DNA of 33,713 nt from positions 1-33,713 of the forward strand of contig CAJVPJ010000224.1 in assembly GCA_910592205.1 (NCBI GenBank), in the 5' to 3' direction. Each line of letters begins with the position of its first letter. Within the stretch, counting starts at the first letter, position 1. The translations under genes were made by a program, and so were the position numbers. The DNA comes from Paraglomus occultum. Taxonomy: Eukaryota; Glomeromycota; Glomeromycetes; Paraglomerales; Paraglomeraceae. Of this stretch, positions 1 through 10,360 are shown piece by piece. Under the pieces are notes generated by a model, which worked only from the letters and a program-made list of their open reading frames with translations, was not told the origin of the DNA and ran no database searches.

Positions 1-399
1 GTTTAGGTACCCCGGCCCTTATACTTGTAATTACGTCTGTTGTGAACGTTCTTCTTTGGTCCTTGACTGTGTGATATAGTTACTCACCCCACTATAGTTT
101 TTATTATTAGTATCAAACGAATCGGCACCGGCATTGCTATCTTGAACCAAGTTTGCGAGCGAGCATCGCTAGATGTCATGTCGTACATTCGGCAGATTTA
201 GCAATTACAATCACTCAAATATGTATTGTTTGCGATAAGAAAGGTATTTGCAAGACTTACGGCTTGGTTCTTATTGATTTTTTTTAAATAAAGTGTAATG
301 TAATATACAAGACTATGTGTTTTATCGTATTTATCTTTATTTCAATTAGCTACCATGTTTCAAAGAAATAAATTCAAAACAAATTTGCTACTTATTTTC

Positions 400-1381
400 T
401 AATTCTTGGCATAACGACAAATGGTTCTTCATTGTTGGTTTAAATGGCTGCGCGAACTGAAGAGATACATCCATCAAGAACTCATACATAATATTGGCCC
501 TGCTCCTGTGCCTAAATCAAAATGTCTCTCGCTCAACAAAAGTTGGAGAAATACTTAAACTGTATCAGCATACTTTCACTACTAAAAATCGTATACTGAT
601 TTCAATGGCAAGATTTGGATCGCTAATTGATATGGGAAGATTGTTGTCATCAGCGGAATAAAGGAAACCGGCTGTTAATTGTGAATACAATGAGTCTTCA
701 TTATGCACTTTTCCTGCAAAGTCAGATTCGGAACAATTACATCATTATGTTGAAATAATGTTACTGAGTTATCTTGCGATATAGGAAAGGCAGTAGGCGA
801 TGCAGACATTCTGTGCATTTGTAATAATTGGTTGGCAAGAGCAAAGTAATTATGGGGATATGGATTGTGTTGTCGGAGCCAACTTACCGCAGCTTGTAAA
901 GAATGATGATACCAATTATTGTCATTAGATGAATTATCCAAGTTTTCAGGAAATGCTCCAAGCATTCCTGAATAAAGTGTTAGAGTTCTAAGATTTTCGA
1001 AAGGTCTATTGTACCCATAATAGAACAGTATCCTGTATATGCATTGGCATTCCAGACTAGAATGTAAAAGATAGGTGACAAATAATTTTTTTCCATAAGG
1101 CACGTTATTAATTGCTTGAAGAATTTCTGCAAGACGTGGAATTTGCAGTCTTGTCGATAGCAATGACAAGTCGGCAGTTTTTTTGCACACCGTATTGAAA
1201 TCGATGGATATAATTGACAGATATTCCTGTGCAACCCGGATAGCCTTTTCTGGATATAGAAGTTGGTCACAATATACGCAATGGATGCAAGGCAAGGGAA
1301 TTGATTGTAGTGGTCTTCGAATATTTGAAGAAGCTGAAGACGACGAGAAGGTTTCCATGCAGGGATGGTATTAATAAGCAA
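400..1381 (-). pseudogene. Helitron/Pif1-helicase-like N-terminal region, decayed
   Basis: Read on the minus strand, 1358-675 encodes a 227-residue open frame with 'LRTLTLYSGMLGAF', 'NNWYHHSL', 'AVSWLRQHNPYP' and 'IVPNL'. The overlapping frame at 1381-980 supplies 'EKNYLSPIFYI' and 'NANAYTGYCSIMGTI', which belong just before 'LRTLTLYSG'. Just past the stop of the first frame, another frame continues with 'VHNEDSLYSQLTAGFLYSADD' interrupted by stops. From memory, this order of motifs (cysteine-rich start, 'KYLSP', 'LTLYSG', 'WLRLHNPY', 'HNEDS..LTAGF') is that of the large N-terminal region of Helitron-associated Pif1-like helicases common in glomeromycete genomes. At least two frameshifts and later stops mean it is a relic. 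The helicase and Rep domains are not in the window. The family assignment rests on recalled motifs and needs a protein search. Confidence 0.5.
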
Positions 1382-1399
1382 TTATTATTTGGGAGATGT

Positions 1400-2400
1400 G
1401 CAAATTAAGTCAAAGCGACAGAGCTTAGAAATATTATTTTGTGGATATTCGTACGCGCAGATGGTTGAAAAACGTCAGGTAAAAATGTGGACGATGGTAA
1501 ACCATTTAAATTAGAAAAATATCAATTTCTTCATAACCAGCAAATGAGTGTATATTCAGAATGCGAGACATAATGTCAAAGCAAATCTTTGGTGCAATTG
1601 AGTGAGGATTCGTAGTAATAATAGTTAAACGGGGACGTATAGCTTGGAATAAAGTCGTAACTCTATCGTAAATGTGTCACATAAATATATTAATATTGCG
1701 CATACATCATAAAGTTTATAAGTCACGTTCGCATACGTTACAAAGTTTACGACTGTATAAAAAATGTCAGATCACTTTACCTTCGGGCAATTGGTTGTTT
1801 GTTCACAATCCACGGGTGTCAACATTGTTGGTTTATTTGTTTAACACATTGATGTTGCTATGGCTGTCATTCAAATTTAGCTTAAGCTACGTCGATTTGC
1901 TAGATATAGTAAGACAGAGATCTCTCTCACTTCCATTTCGACAGTATCCGGCGGACATTTTTAGTGTAAAGTCGCAAGGATATGTGTAATAAGACCAACA
2001 TAGTCCGAATGCTTGGATACTTAGACGTAGTCTTAACGATCTTGCCAGTAACGTTTGTTCGACCATTTATCATAACAAGGTAAACCTTTATCGCATCTCG
2101 AAAAGAAGAGTAAATACTCTACTTACTGGAAATTTGCCAAACCGAGAAACAGTTATGATTTTGAATGATGATAGCACAAGTAATTGGGTTTACGCGTTGA
2201 TATTAAATAATTTACACGATAACATTGTCTTTTCTTATAATTTAAAGACTCAAAGTCCGTTTTAAATTCGCTGGTTAGTTTATGGTTTACGAGTTGGTTT
2301 ATTCTTTTTTCAATTAAATACGATACGCAATGTAACGTCGAATTAAAAGAATTCCGAAAGACATTCGTGCACGTTTACTGCAACCATTTGAAGAGTATAT
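1400..2400. other. Intergenic, no supported gene
   Basis: AT-rich sequence between the Helitron-like relic and kinase pseudogene 0. A 105-codon frame at 1672-1989 (+) has no recognisable motif, strongly hydrophobic and irregular composition, and no homologue among the other blocks of the window, so I do not call it a gene. No RNA gene or repeat was recognised. Confidence 0.5.
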
Positions 2401-2409
2401 GGATGGCTC

Positions 2410-3240
2410 TTTACATGGTATCAGTCATCTGAGTTGATGCTAATCGCTCCTGAATAAAATGCGTCAATTTCAGCACTCAATTCGGCAAAATTGTTCGGAC
2501 ATTGAATAACGGCATTATAAACATTTGATCTTGTCCATTACTAACGTCTTGCCAAAAGTCTGAGCAAATAAATACTGGCTCGCTACAATAAAAATAACAT
2601 CCTTGATACATTCATTGCTCTATGGTCAAGGCATTTTTCAGTAATATATTCTATGTCGCGGACCAAAGTGGTATATCAGAATCTGCTCGCTGCCAAGCTA
2701 CAATCATTTCCATCCGCCCTTTCATCGGAATAAAGTCGATATCTTCCATAGCCAAGTAACGGCATAGTCAAATCACCCATTGGTTGCCCAAATAGGCCGA
2801 GCGTCTTGTTAAGCATTCGGGAGCATGAACCAAATCGCGACGTCGAGCACACCCCATACTCTCGATACTTGAGCGATCATTGATTTCCACTTCTCCAACC
2901 GTATCCTGATCTTGAACTTTGCATTCCTCACATTGACCAAATTGTCCCATTGACTGGCTCGCTTAGGCGACATTCGGGGATGGGACTTGTAGTGAACATC
3001 GTTTTTGTTTCTTGCAGGTGATTCTTATACAGCAATTCTGCTTCAGCTGATTGAGGTAATTGGGTTATGGCTGACTTGCTATTAGCGGCAGTGACATTCG
3101 GAGATGGAGAAAACGTGAGCAATTCTTATCCAACAGTTCTTCTGGTAGAGGTGACCGGAGTGATAGTGAAATTAGGAGACAGAACTAGACATTTCGATGC
3201 TTGACGTAGTTTTGGGTATGTGTGACCGGGACCAACGCCC
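2410..3240 (-). pseudogene. Kinase pseudogene 0 (exon 1 fragment, inverted)
   Basis: On the minus strand, 3122-2928 encodes a linker with 'LLYKNHLQETKT', matching 'PLYENYLQETEN' of kinase 3. A frame change leads straight into 'MGQFGQCEECK' (about 2950-2918), the signature that opens the CxxC segment of every family member. After that the frame is lost: the codons that should read RTGYNWCQYC instead read 'VQDQDT', as in pseudogene 2. About 430 bp further on, near 2500-2410, weaker similarity to 'NFANWTSGSEEIDDFIQ' reappears ('NNFAELSAEIDAFYSG'). No kinase catalytic motif can be found. Its 5' flank (3240-3745) matches the 5' flank of pseudogene 2 in reverse orientation. I infer a dead, inverted duplicate of the array unit. 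Confidence 0.7.
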
Positions 3241-3428
3241 ACACTTTAATCACCGAAAAATAGGAGTATTATGTCTTTATAAAGCTAATTCTCAAGCTTT
3301 TTAATCTAGGGAAGGGATAAGATAATTAATAAAAAAGCAAATGACAAAACGGATTCATATAAGCTCGACATAATAATTACCATAACGTATGAACATGATA
3401 ATTGCTCTATATCACAGTCCATTTATAA

Positions 3429-3745
3429 GTGTCCCGATGTCTGAAGCAATTCATTCATTCTCCAAATTCATTCTCGGTACTTCTGCGAGAAATTTTTATC
3501 ATAGTATGTCCAGAACCAGCTTTACTAGCATACAATATTTGCCAAGGTCATAAATGTAATCCTCAGTGTGAGCGTTGGTTATTTGTGTGTGTTGATATTC
3601 TAAACACCAGATTAAAAGAGCTTCGTGCGTGTAATCAAATAAGGCATATTGAGCGGAGCGACGAGGCGTACTTTTCCGGAGCAGACGAATTCCCGTTCGA
3701 TTTCTGAAAACCAGAAAATTAGTTTTACCGTTCGATAACTTGTAT
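3429..3745 (+). repeat. Inverted duplicate flank block, copy A
   Basis: This block lies just upstream of the minus-strand pseudogene 0. Its reverse complement matches 9745-10185, upstream of plus-strand pseudogene 2. Clear shared stretches are 'agattaaaagag', 'gtaatcaaataaggc', 'gcagacgaattc', 'gttcgatttctgaaaa' and 'agtgtgagcg/aatgtgagcg'. Each copy carries an open frame divergent from the kinase (92 codons at 3429-3707 +; 94 codons at 10185-9901 minus) with loosely alike peptides ('PALLAYNI..CNPQCER' and 'PALRAYDI..RHPKCER'). The frames diverge by indels, so I treat them as a relic of an unidentified gene or as non-coding, not as genes. Confidence 0.75.
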
Positions 3746-5270
3746 CAACAAACTGAAACAAACATAATGATCCACATTACCTATTCGCCGTGCTGATGAA
3801 ATTAGTCAAAGAAAAGAAACTTGCTATCCCTTTCGTGGTCATGTTTCACGATAACAGCAACCACTACTGCATTCTCTGGCGACAGGAGCCACGCGAAGGC
3901 CTGTAAAGCTCCGATCTAAATTTCCAAATATTTTCTTGGCTTGTATCAATGATATATTCGATAAATGTATTGCTGCCACTCAATAATACCACTTGATCAT
4001 TGAAGCAGGATTGATAGACCCAGGAGACAATAAAGGTACGGAAATAAAACGTGTTGCCGCCAATGTTGCTACTTGAAGATGCTCCATGATGACTACTCAT
4101 CTTGCGTAAACTATGTCTTTCATTCCTTCACCAGAAATTTCACCTTTAACACCCTCGAGCATATTTTCGAAGAGACTATAATCTGTCTGTTGATGATTCC
4201 GATATCAAATATCAAAATTACCTAGAATTCCAACAGAAGTTCAACTAGGATGAATGAAAGTCCCATATCTACTGACTAAACCCATCGGCGCCGTTTGTTT
4301 TCCGTGATTGCTGACGCAACAGTTGGAGGACGGCTCCTTTCCAAGATCTTAGGACACTCTGAAGTAGTTCTTCGTCTAAATTAGTAGTGTAGCATTGAGT
4401 TGACTACCAACGCCAACGACACACTAGCAGTTTGGTCACAAAGCATTTTTATAATATTGTCGAGTCAGGTTCAGTTATGACTGTCTCTCGCTGACCTAGA
4501 GATTTAGTTATTTTTTAACGGCTTTCTAGTTAAATACGAATCGATAGTTGGTGATATATTTACTACTCCCTACTTTGCAAACTCCAATCCTGAACGATTA
4601 TTTGTCCTTAAGTGGATCGACTATTTCCTCTTCCGGTGGGAGGAAGCGTATAAGTTTGGCAGCTTGTATTTCTCTAAAGCGCGTTTCCGTTTAAGCGAAT
4701 AACAATGTTTTTAACTATATAAAAATTAGTGGCTCCTAACAATATTAACCACTTATCAGTCGTGTATTTGAGAGTATATAAACTATACTTTAAACAGTTC
4801 AATTTTCGTTAGAATTCATCATATCGAATAGTTCGCTTTTAAGTGTTAACTCCTTTTCACCAATAAAAGCTCGCGGACTGTTAAATAGTATTTTTTAAAA
4901 TATGTTTATGTCATCAATATTAGTGGCACCGAATGCAGTTGCGCCACACGTAACGTGTTACGGCAGAATTAAGAACGTGCCCATCGTTTCACGAGTGTAA
5001 TAAGGTTTGCCAAAAAATGGTGCATAACGAATGTCAAATAAACTTTGAGCTACACAATAGATTTTACTCATGTCCCCAACCGACAGGGTTGATAAATGCA
5101 CATAGCGGAAAGGATGATTTTTTCACATATACAAATAGTAATTCTAATTACGTTAATTGTTACGCAATTTTTAGTCTTGATATACAGGTCTGTGACACGG
5201 ATTATATGTGTAGGTTGCAACATACCCACCCAAACTTTATTTCATATTGCTAATTCAAATTAAACTATAC
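3746..5270. other. Intergenic, no supported gene
   Basis: Separates the duplicated flank from the kinase 1 promoter. Short frames at 4100-3864 (minus, 78 codons) and 5017-5253 (+, 78 codons) have no recognisable motifs. The minus-strand frame and its neighbours between 4200 and 3800 give the impression of a decayed coding region (for example 'DYSLFENMLEGVKGEISGEGM' in one frame, broken by stops), but I cannot identify it. Confidence 0.4.
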
Positions 5271-5281
5271 AAAATCATTAT

Positions 5282-5510
5282 TACGTACACAATAAATAGG
5301 GATAGTGGGGGTTTCAAAGGTAAAGTTTTTACCGTTCTTCAATAGTAAATTCTATGTCTTTTTCGTGACCATGTTGTCAACTTCCTTGACCTTACAATAT
5401 AACCGGATTTGGCACAAGATAATGGGGATGCAACAATGGAAGAAGGCAGTGATACAATAACAACCGCAGATATTGCTGAACTTTATTGAGGTAATCTTTC
5501 TCTTGTACAG
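5282..5510 (+). promoter_or_regulatory. Kinase 1 upstream conserved module
   Basis: Four blocks are shared in order with the other array members. These are TACGTACACAATAAATAGGG...AAAGGTAAAGTTTTT (5283-5330, also 13280-13329), GTGACCA (5365-5371), GGATTTGGCACAAGATAATGG (5405-5425) and TTGTACAG (5503-5510), directly before the ATG at 5512. TTGTACAG precedes the start in kinases 1, 3, 4, 5 and 6. It could be a 3' splice site of a 5'UTR intron or a start-site element; the sequence alone does not decide. Confidence 0.55.
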
Positions 5511-5511
5511 A

Positions 5512-8177
5512 ATGTCGACTCGACGAGTTCTGTCCCCCTCGTTCTGCGTGGAATTTCTAACAAGATCTTCTACTACTGCTTCTGACCCTGGTGAACTAAT
5601 GGATGCACCTATACCCGGACTGGAGTTGAGGGAGTCTTACACAATAGATACAGTAGATAAAATAGATACAGTGTCGGGTATCACCTCTTTCTTCAATCGA
5701 TTAAGGCCAGGCCACAGATCAGTAAACCATCAAACTGATATCCCAACCCATCACTCTTCTCCAACCCAAGCTTCGTTTCATAATGATTCCCATCACTCTC
5801 CATCACAAGTCCTATCTTCAGATGTCACTATCACTAATTGCGAACCAGCTACAACTCTGTCCGCGCAAGCAGAAGAATCATTGAATGATAATTATCCACT
5901 CGAAGCAAAAAATGATGCTCAGTGTTCTCCAAATTCTAACGTCGCTACCGCTAACGACATGCCAGTGACAGCTAAGCCATTCCCATCGGTTCACTTTCCC
6001 CGGCGAAACTCAGTCAGACTTTCTACGCTACGACCAATGGGACAATTTGGTCAATGTGATGAATGCAAAAGCACAAGAACAGGATACAATTGGTGTCAAT
6101 ATTGCAACAACGAACAGTTTCAAAAGAATTTTGCAAATTGGACGAGTGGCTCCGAAGAAATCGATGATTTTATTCAAGAAGCTCAACTTAAGGCAACCAA
6201 TGCCAGATCTATCCTGGAATGGATAGACTATGAAGAGTTTACAAATGTGAAGCATCTTGCAAATGGCGGTAACAGCTCAGTGTAGGTATATTCTGAATCA
6301 TGTCTATATGTATTTCTTGATCGGCAGCTACTCTCGCTTTATTCTAATTATTTGATTTTCAATTAGATTTACAGCATATTGGCCTCGAGGACCTATTCGG
6401 ACATGGGACGCAGATGACGATGAATGGGGGCGAGGCTGGGATCAAGCAAATTCGAACGTCATTATATTGAAGCGTATTAAAAATTCTGATAAAGAGACAA
6501 TAAGATTTCTGAAAGAGGCATGTAATAAGTAAAGTCTGTTTCACATTGCTGGTCGTTTTGCTAACATCACTGTCTTGTCGATTAGTTGGGTGCATACCAC
6601 AAATTCAGCACGTTGGTTTCGCACGTCGTACATTGTTATGGCATCTCACGCTGTCCATCCACTAACGAGTTTATAGTCGTCACCTCATATGCTGAGGATG
6701 GCGATCTCCGGCAATATATGTCCAAGAACTTTGATAATTTTACTCTACAGAAAAAAATTATCACTCTCAGAGACATTGCAAGCGGCTTGGTGACCATTCA
6801 TAAAGCGGGACTGTTGCATGTAATAGCGAGTTCTATGATAATTATTAATAGCGGTCCTTATGCACTAATGATAACTGACAGATCAATACTATCTTCCTTT
6901 CGCTACAAACTTTGAAGAAAGACTTGCACACTGGGAACATTCTGCGATCTGGTACCTGGACAATGATAAGTGATCTCGGTCTTTGCTGGAATAATACTTC
7001 CGTGACTGGAAATGAAACGCCAGTTCATGGTGTGCTTCCTTATGTAGCACCAGAAGTGTTACGTAAAGCGCCATACACTCGAGCAGCCGACGTTTATAGC
7101 GTTGGAATGATTATGTATGAACTATGGTCAGGCAGGCCACCCTTCGAAGGAAAAGATTACGATGTACATCTAGCAATGGATATATGTTCAGGTACAGTCG
7201 TTTTGTTTTAGTTGCTCTCTCTGTAGATTTTTTGATATCAACTACCATGACTCTTACAAACAGGAATGCGTCCCGACCTTCCCTCTGACATACCCGACTA
7301 CTATTCCCTTATTATGCAAGCATGCTGGGCAGACAACCCTGAAATAAGACCTACATCGCGTGAATTAGAAAGGACATTTGATAATTGGATTGAAAAGATT
7401 GCAAATGGGGAGCTGATTTGTCCCAAAACTTTTGCCAACAAGAGATCAGTAAATTTGACAACGCAAAATAATGAATCTAGTCTATATAGTATACCTGAAC
7501 GTAGCATGAGTCAACCAATTCCTCCATTATCCGCTGATCAGCATGAGATTCTAAATGAACTGGATGAACGTCGTAAGTATAGTTGAGGTTTTCTGCCTTC
7601 CTAAGTGTATATGTACTAATGCTGAATAATTTTCTTGAATAGGAGAAGCTGTATATCACCGCTGTCTTAATGTTCGGCTCCTCGAAATGGCTGAAGAAAG
7701 GACCAAAAATCAAGGTAAGTCTATTTTGCGAGCTGACGTAACATGTATTTAAAAGGAATCGACAGTGTGTCTGTTAAACGGATTGATTTTGTCTTTACAG
7801 AACAAGTCAATCCGATGACTTGGACACGGGAACTCAAAACGCTTGCTGATGAAATCTTTGGCAGTTCAGGTATGACTTGATCGCATTGAACTGAACTATA
7901 ATCCTACATTATTGCGTTAATATGTTTTCCCGCGTTATAGTAAACGTATTACCAATTGCGTTCAATATCGTAACAACTGGGCCCGAGTCCACAATGACCG
8001 CAGACATTGATAGGAGACAGAATATCAACAGTAAGTGAAAACCCAATGATTGTTCCTGTTATTTTATTAATCTGACCGTATAATATTAATTTAGGCAAAA
8101 GAAAATTCGTACACATGAAGCTTTTCACCAAGTTGATGATTTTATTACATATTGATGTATTATGGCACGGATTGTAA
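5512..8177 (+). CDS. TKL-type protein kinase 1 of the array, nine exons
   Basis: Splicing gives 683 residues from exons 5512-6281, 6367-6517, 6586-6819, 6918-7191, 7264-7572, 7643-7714, 7801-7869, 7941-8030 and 8095-8177. Residues 1-175 are a Ser/Thr/Pro-rich variable linker. 'MGQFGQCDEC' starts at 176, giving CxxC-x9-CxxC (C182, C185, C195, C198), a likely zinc-binding knuckle. The kinase domain follows: a degenerate glycine loop 'ANGGNSSVF' (250-258), ATP-site Lys292 ('VIILKR'), 'HKDLHTGN' with catalytic Asp387 and Asn392, 'DLG' 404-406 and 'APE' 429-431. A linker 'SQPIPPLSADQH' and short exons end in the tail 'KLFTKLMILLHID'. All catalytic residues are present, so it is probably an active Ser/Thr or dual-specificity kinase; substrate and partners are unknown. 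Intron 2 starts with GC (gcatgt at 6518). The ATG at 5512 was chosen because it follows TTGTACAG. Confidence 0.85.
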
Positions 8178-8640
8178 ATTAGCTAAATATGTATATTTAT
8201 ATTTGTATATCATTATAACTTTCAATAATGTTGGTTGATTAAATAGAACTTCGGGGAAACCCCTAATAATAGTACAAGGAATAGTCTGACGGTGTTTTTT
8301 CTTGCTTGCGTCAATACCGCGGGTATTCTTTTCTTCTTTAGCTTTGCTCCACGGGAGTTCAAACCTTTTAAATTAAAATTCTCAATTGCTTTTTTTTTTA
8401 GTCAAAATTACCCCCACCTATGTAAAAATGGGAAATTTGGAAACTAACGACAAAGAAAATGGTCTAGATAAGCTACTCATATCCAAACTTTCTAATATAT
8501 TAGTGTCACGGTCAATGGTGCTTCACTTGGGATAATGAGTTATTTCAATGATTCGATAGAATGATTATCATTATATTGATGTTTTATGCTTTTTGTTAAC
8601 CGTGTATCGTGAATAAGTACCCCCAAGTTACCGCCCCCCC
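8178..8640. other. 3' flank of kinase 1, with insertion
   Basis: The segment at about 8550-8612 ('aatgattatcattatattgatgttttatgctttttgttaac') matches 11398-11440 and 16862-16902 downstream of pseudogene 2 and kinase 3. About 280 bp (roughly 8255-8540) found here are absent from those flanks, so they look inserted here or lost there. No coding potential was seen. A run of 13 C lies at 8634-8646. Confidence 0.5.
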
Positions 8641-8649
8641 CCCCCCACC

Positions 8650-8794
8650 CAAAAGATCTTACGGATTAGAGCGTTTTTTAGGAGAGGAATGGGGAAATAT
8701 TCCAAATAATCTTATAGTTAATTTAGTAAATTCAATGCCTCAGCGCTGTAGAGAGGTTATTGAGAAAAATGGCGAACGAATATCATATCAATAA
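8650..8794 (+). mobile_element. Tc1/mariner transposase C-terminal relic
   Basis: The frame ending at the TAA at 8794 reads 'EEWGNIPNNLIVNLVNSMP', 'QRCREVIEKNGERISYQ' and stop. This is the typical last part of Tc1-like transposases ('EEW..IP...I..L..SMP.R...VI...G...Y'). The sequence upstream, beyond the poly-C run, does not continue the reading frame into a DDE domain, so only the C-terminal end survives. I could not define terminal inverted repeats. Confidence 0.7.
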
Positions 8795-9003
8795 CGCATT
8801 GCGCATTTTTAATCGAAAATTGCAATTGACCAATCAGATGCGCGTATATTTATTTAAGTGAGCGCGCGCTGTTTCGATCATGATTACTCATATAAACCGG
8901 ACAATATACTATCTATTGCCTTATGTTACATTTGCCAACTCTGTTATTATGTACGCTTTTGAGATTTGTACTTGTGAAAAAGAAAAAAAAGGAAGGGAAA
9001 GTT

Positions 9004-9475
9004 ACAAATGATGGCCGTATTTATTTCTACAAAGCCCTCTATTCTTTAATGCCAGTGGATTGTCCGGCTCAATCTCAAGAGCCTTGCCCAAATCAGCCAA
9101 TGCTTCATCAAACCTCTTTAACGATCTGTATATCTCACTCTTGTTTCCCAGTTTTCAGGATCCTGCCTCAAAGCCCAGTCAATCTGCTCAACGTGTAGTA
9201 AACACGACCGCGATCAAAGCCGTTGGCAGGTGTTGTTTCTAGGGCAGTGTCCAGATACGCGAATGCATCTCGTAGAATTCCATCATGTAATACACTTTGC
9301 CGCGTGTGCTGTAAAGGTATAGTCGGGTTGAATTCTATAGCAGTGTCGAGATCGTCCAGTGCCTCGGCTGACGGCAAATCCGTCTATGAGACAAACCGTC
9401 GCGACGGAGATAAACTATTTCCCAGCGCTAATATTCCCACCATGTTATACTCTCAGAGTTCAAGATGAATAATTG
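9004..9475 (-). pseudogene. Tetratricopeptide-repeat protein relic
   Basis: Minus-strand frames give consecutive TPR-like units: 'EALDDLDTAIEFNPTIPL' (from about 9365), 'DAFAYLDTALETTPANGF' (about 9265) and, in another frame, 'RFDEALADLGKALEIEPDNP' and 'LALKNRGLCRNKYG' (about 9115-9020). The ~34-residue spacing and the A-L-D..A-L-E..P pattern are characteristic of TPR solenoids, which mediate protein-protein contacts. Between the units the reading frame shifts at least twice, and the block between 9200 and 9165 carries a stop. I call it a decayed gene; no start, other domain or intron structure can be defined. It could also be one exon of a longer gene with sequence errors. Confidence 0.6.
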
Positions 9476-9744
9476 TAACAAAGTTGGTGTTCGTAATTTT
9501 CGCACGGTCAAGAGACTATGTGTGTACAAATTTCAGGGGTTTCTATAATTTTTCGTAGCTTATCTTTTTTCACACCTTTTTCATGTTTCATAGCTTAAAC
9601 GATTATTTTGGGCCTTGAAATGTCAATTTAATCCACATTTTACCGAATGAATTTTTGCTACAGTGGTTTGACTGTTAGTGATGCCGCAAGAAAAAAAGCG
9701 CTCGCAGAAAATATGTGGGTGATCGTTATGTTTGTTTCATACAG

Positions 9745-10360
9745 GTTATTCGAACGGTAAGACTAATTTCTTAGATTAATTTTCAGAAATCGAACGAGAA
9801 TTCGTCTGCTTTGGAGAACTACGCTTTCATCGCTCCGCCTTATTTGATTACGCGCACCCTCTTTTAATCTAGAGTTTAGTAATATCTCAACAACCAACAA
9901 TCAACCGGCCACAGCATCAACAACCAATATCATCACATCGAACACACGCTCACATTTGGGGTGACGCTTATACAACGTTAGAGTAATATCGTATGCTCGT
10001 AAAGCTGGTGTTGGAAAACGATGAACATGTACAAATGCAGCTTTATATATGATAGAAGTTTCTGCGTAGAAAATGCAGAAGACGAGGCTGGCATATGGAT
10101 GGACTATGGTATTAGAGCGATCATCATGTCGTACGTCGTGGTAATTATTATGTCGAGTTCTTATAATTCGTCTTACACGTATCATTTGTCTTTTGTTAAT
10201 TATCTCCTTATTCTTCTAGATGAAAACGCTTGCGAATTAGCTTATAAGACAGAATACATATATTATTTCCGTGATCAAAAGTGTACGTTGGTCCAGTCAT
10301 ATGGAGGTTCATACCCAGAACCCGGCTACAGCTATCATCTTAAGGCATAGCTTCCCTCTT
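9745..10360 (-). repeat. Inverted duplicate flank block, copy B
   Basis: Reverse-complement counterpart of 3240-3745. Besides the stretches named for copy A, the part next to the kinase also matches. In kinase-sense orientation, 'ggtaattattatgtcgag' (10140-10157) occurs in the reverse complement of 3360-3385, followed by related 'ttgtcatttgct/ttgtcttttg', 'ttaattatct' and 'gagaattagctt/gcgaattagctt', up to 'gcgttggtcc/tacgttggtcc'. The block therefore runs continuously from the diverging open frame into the kinase relic in both places. A 94-codon frame at 10185-9901 (minus) has no recognisable product. Confidence 0.75.

Noticed and set aside
2601-2760. Possible exon 2 similarity ('WQRADSDI') in pseudogene 0
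   Set aside because: It aligns about as well to a part of exon 1, and the similarity is too weak to place.
5473-5511. In-frame upstream extension of kinase 1 from a TTG codon
   Set aside because: No ATG, and the segment contains the conserved TTGTACAG element; paralogues start at an ATG just after it.
6286-6366. Donor at gtatat instead of gtaggt for intron 1
   Set aside because: Using the later GT would leave an in-frame TAG in the exon; kinase 5 has gtatgt at the position of gtaggt, confirming the earlier donor.
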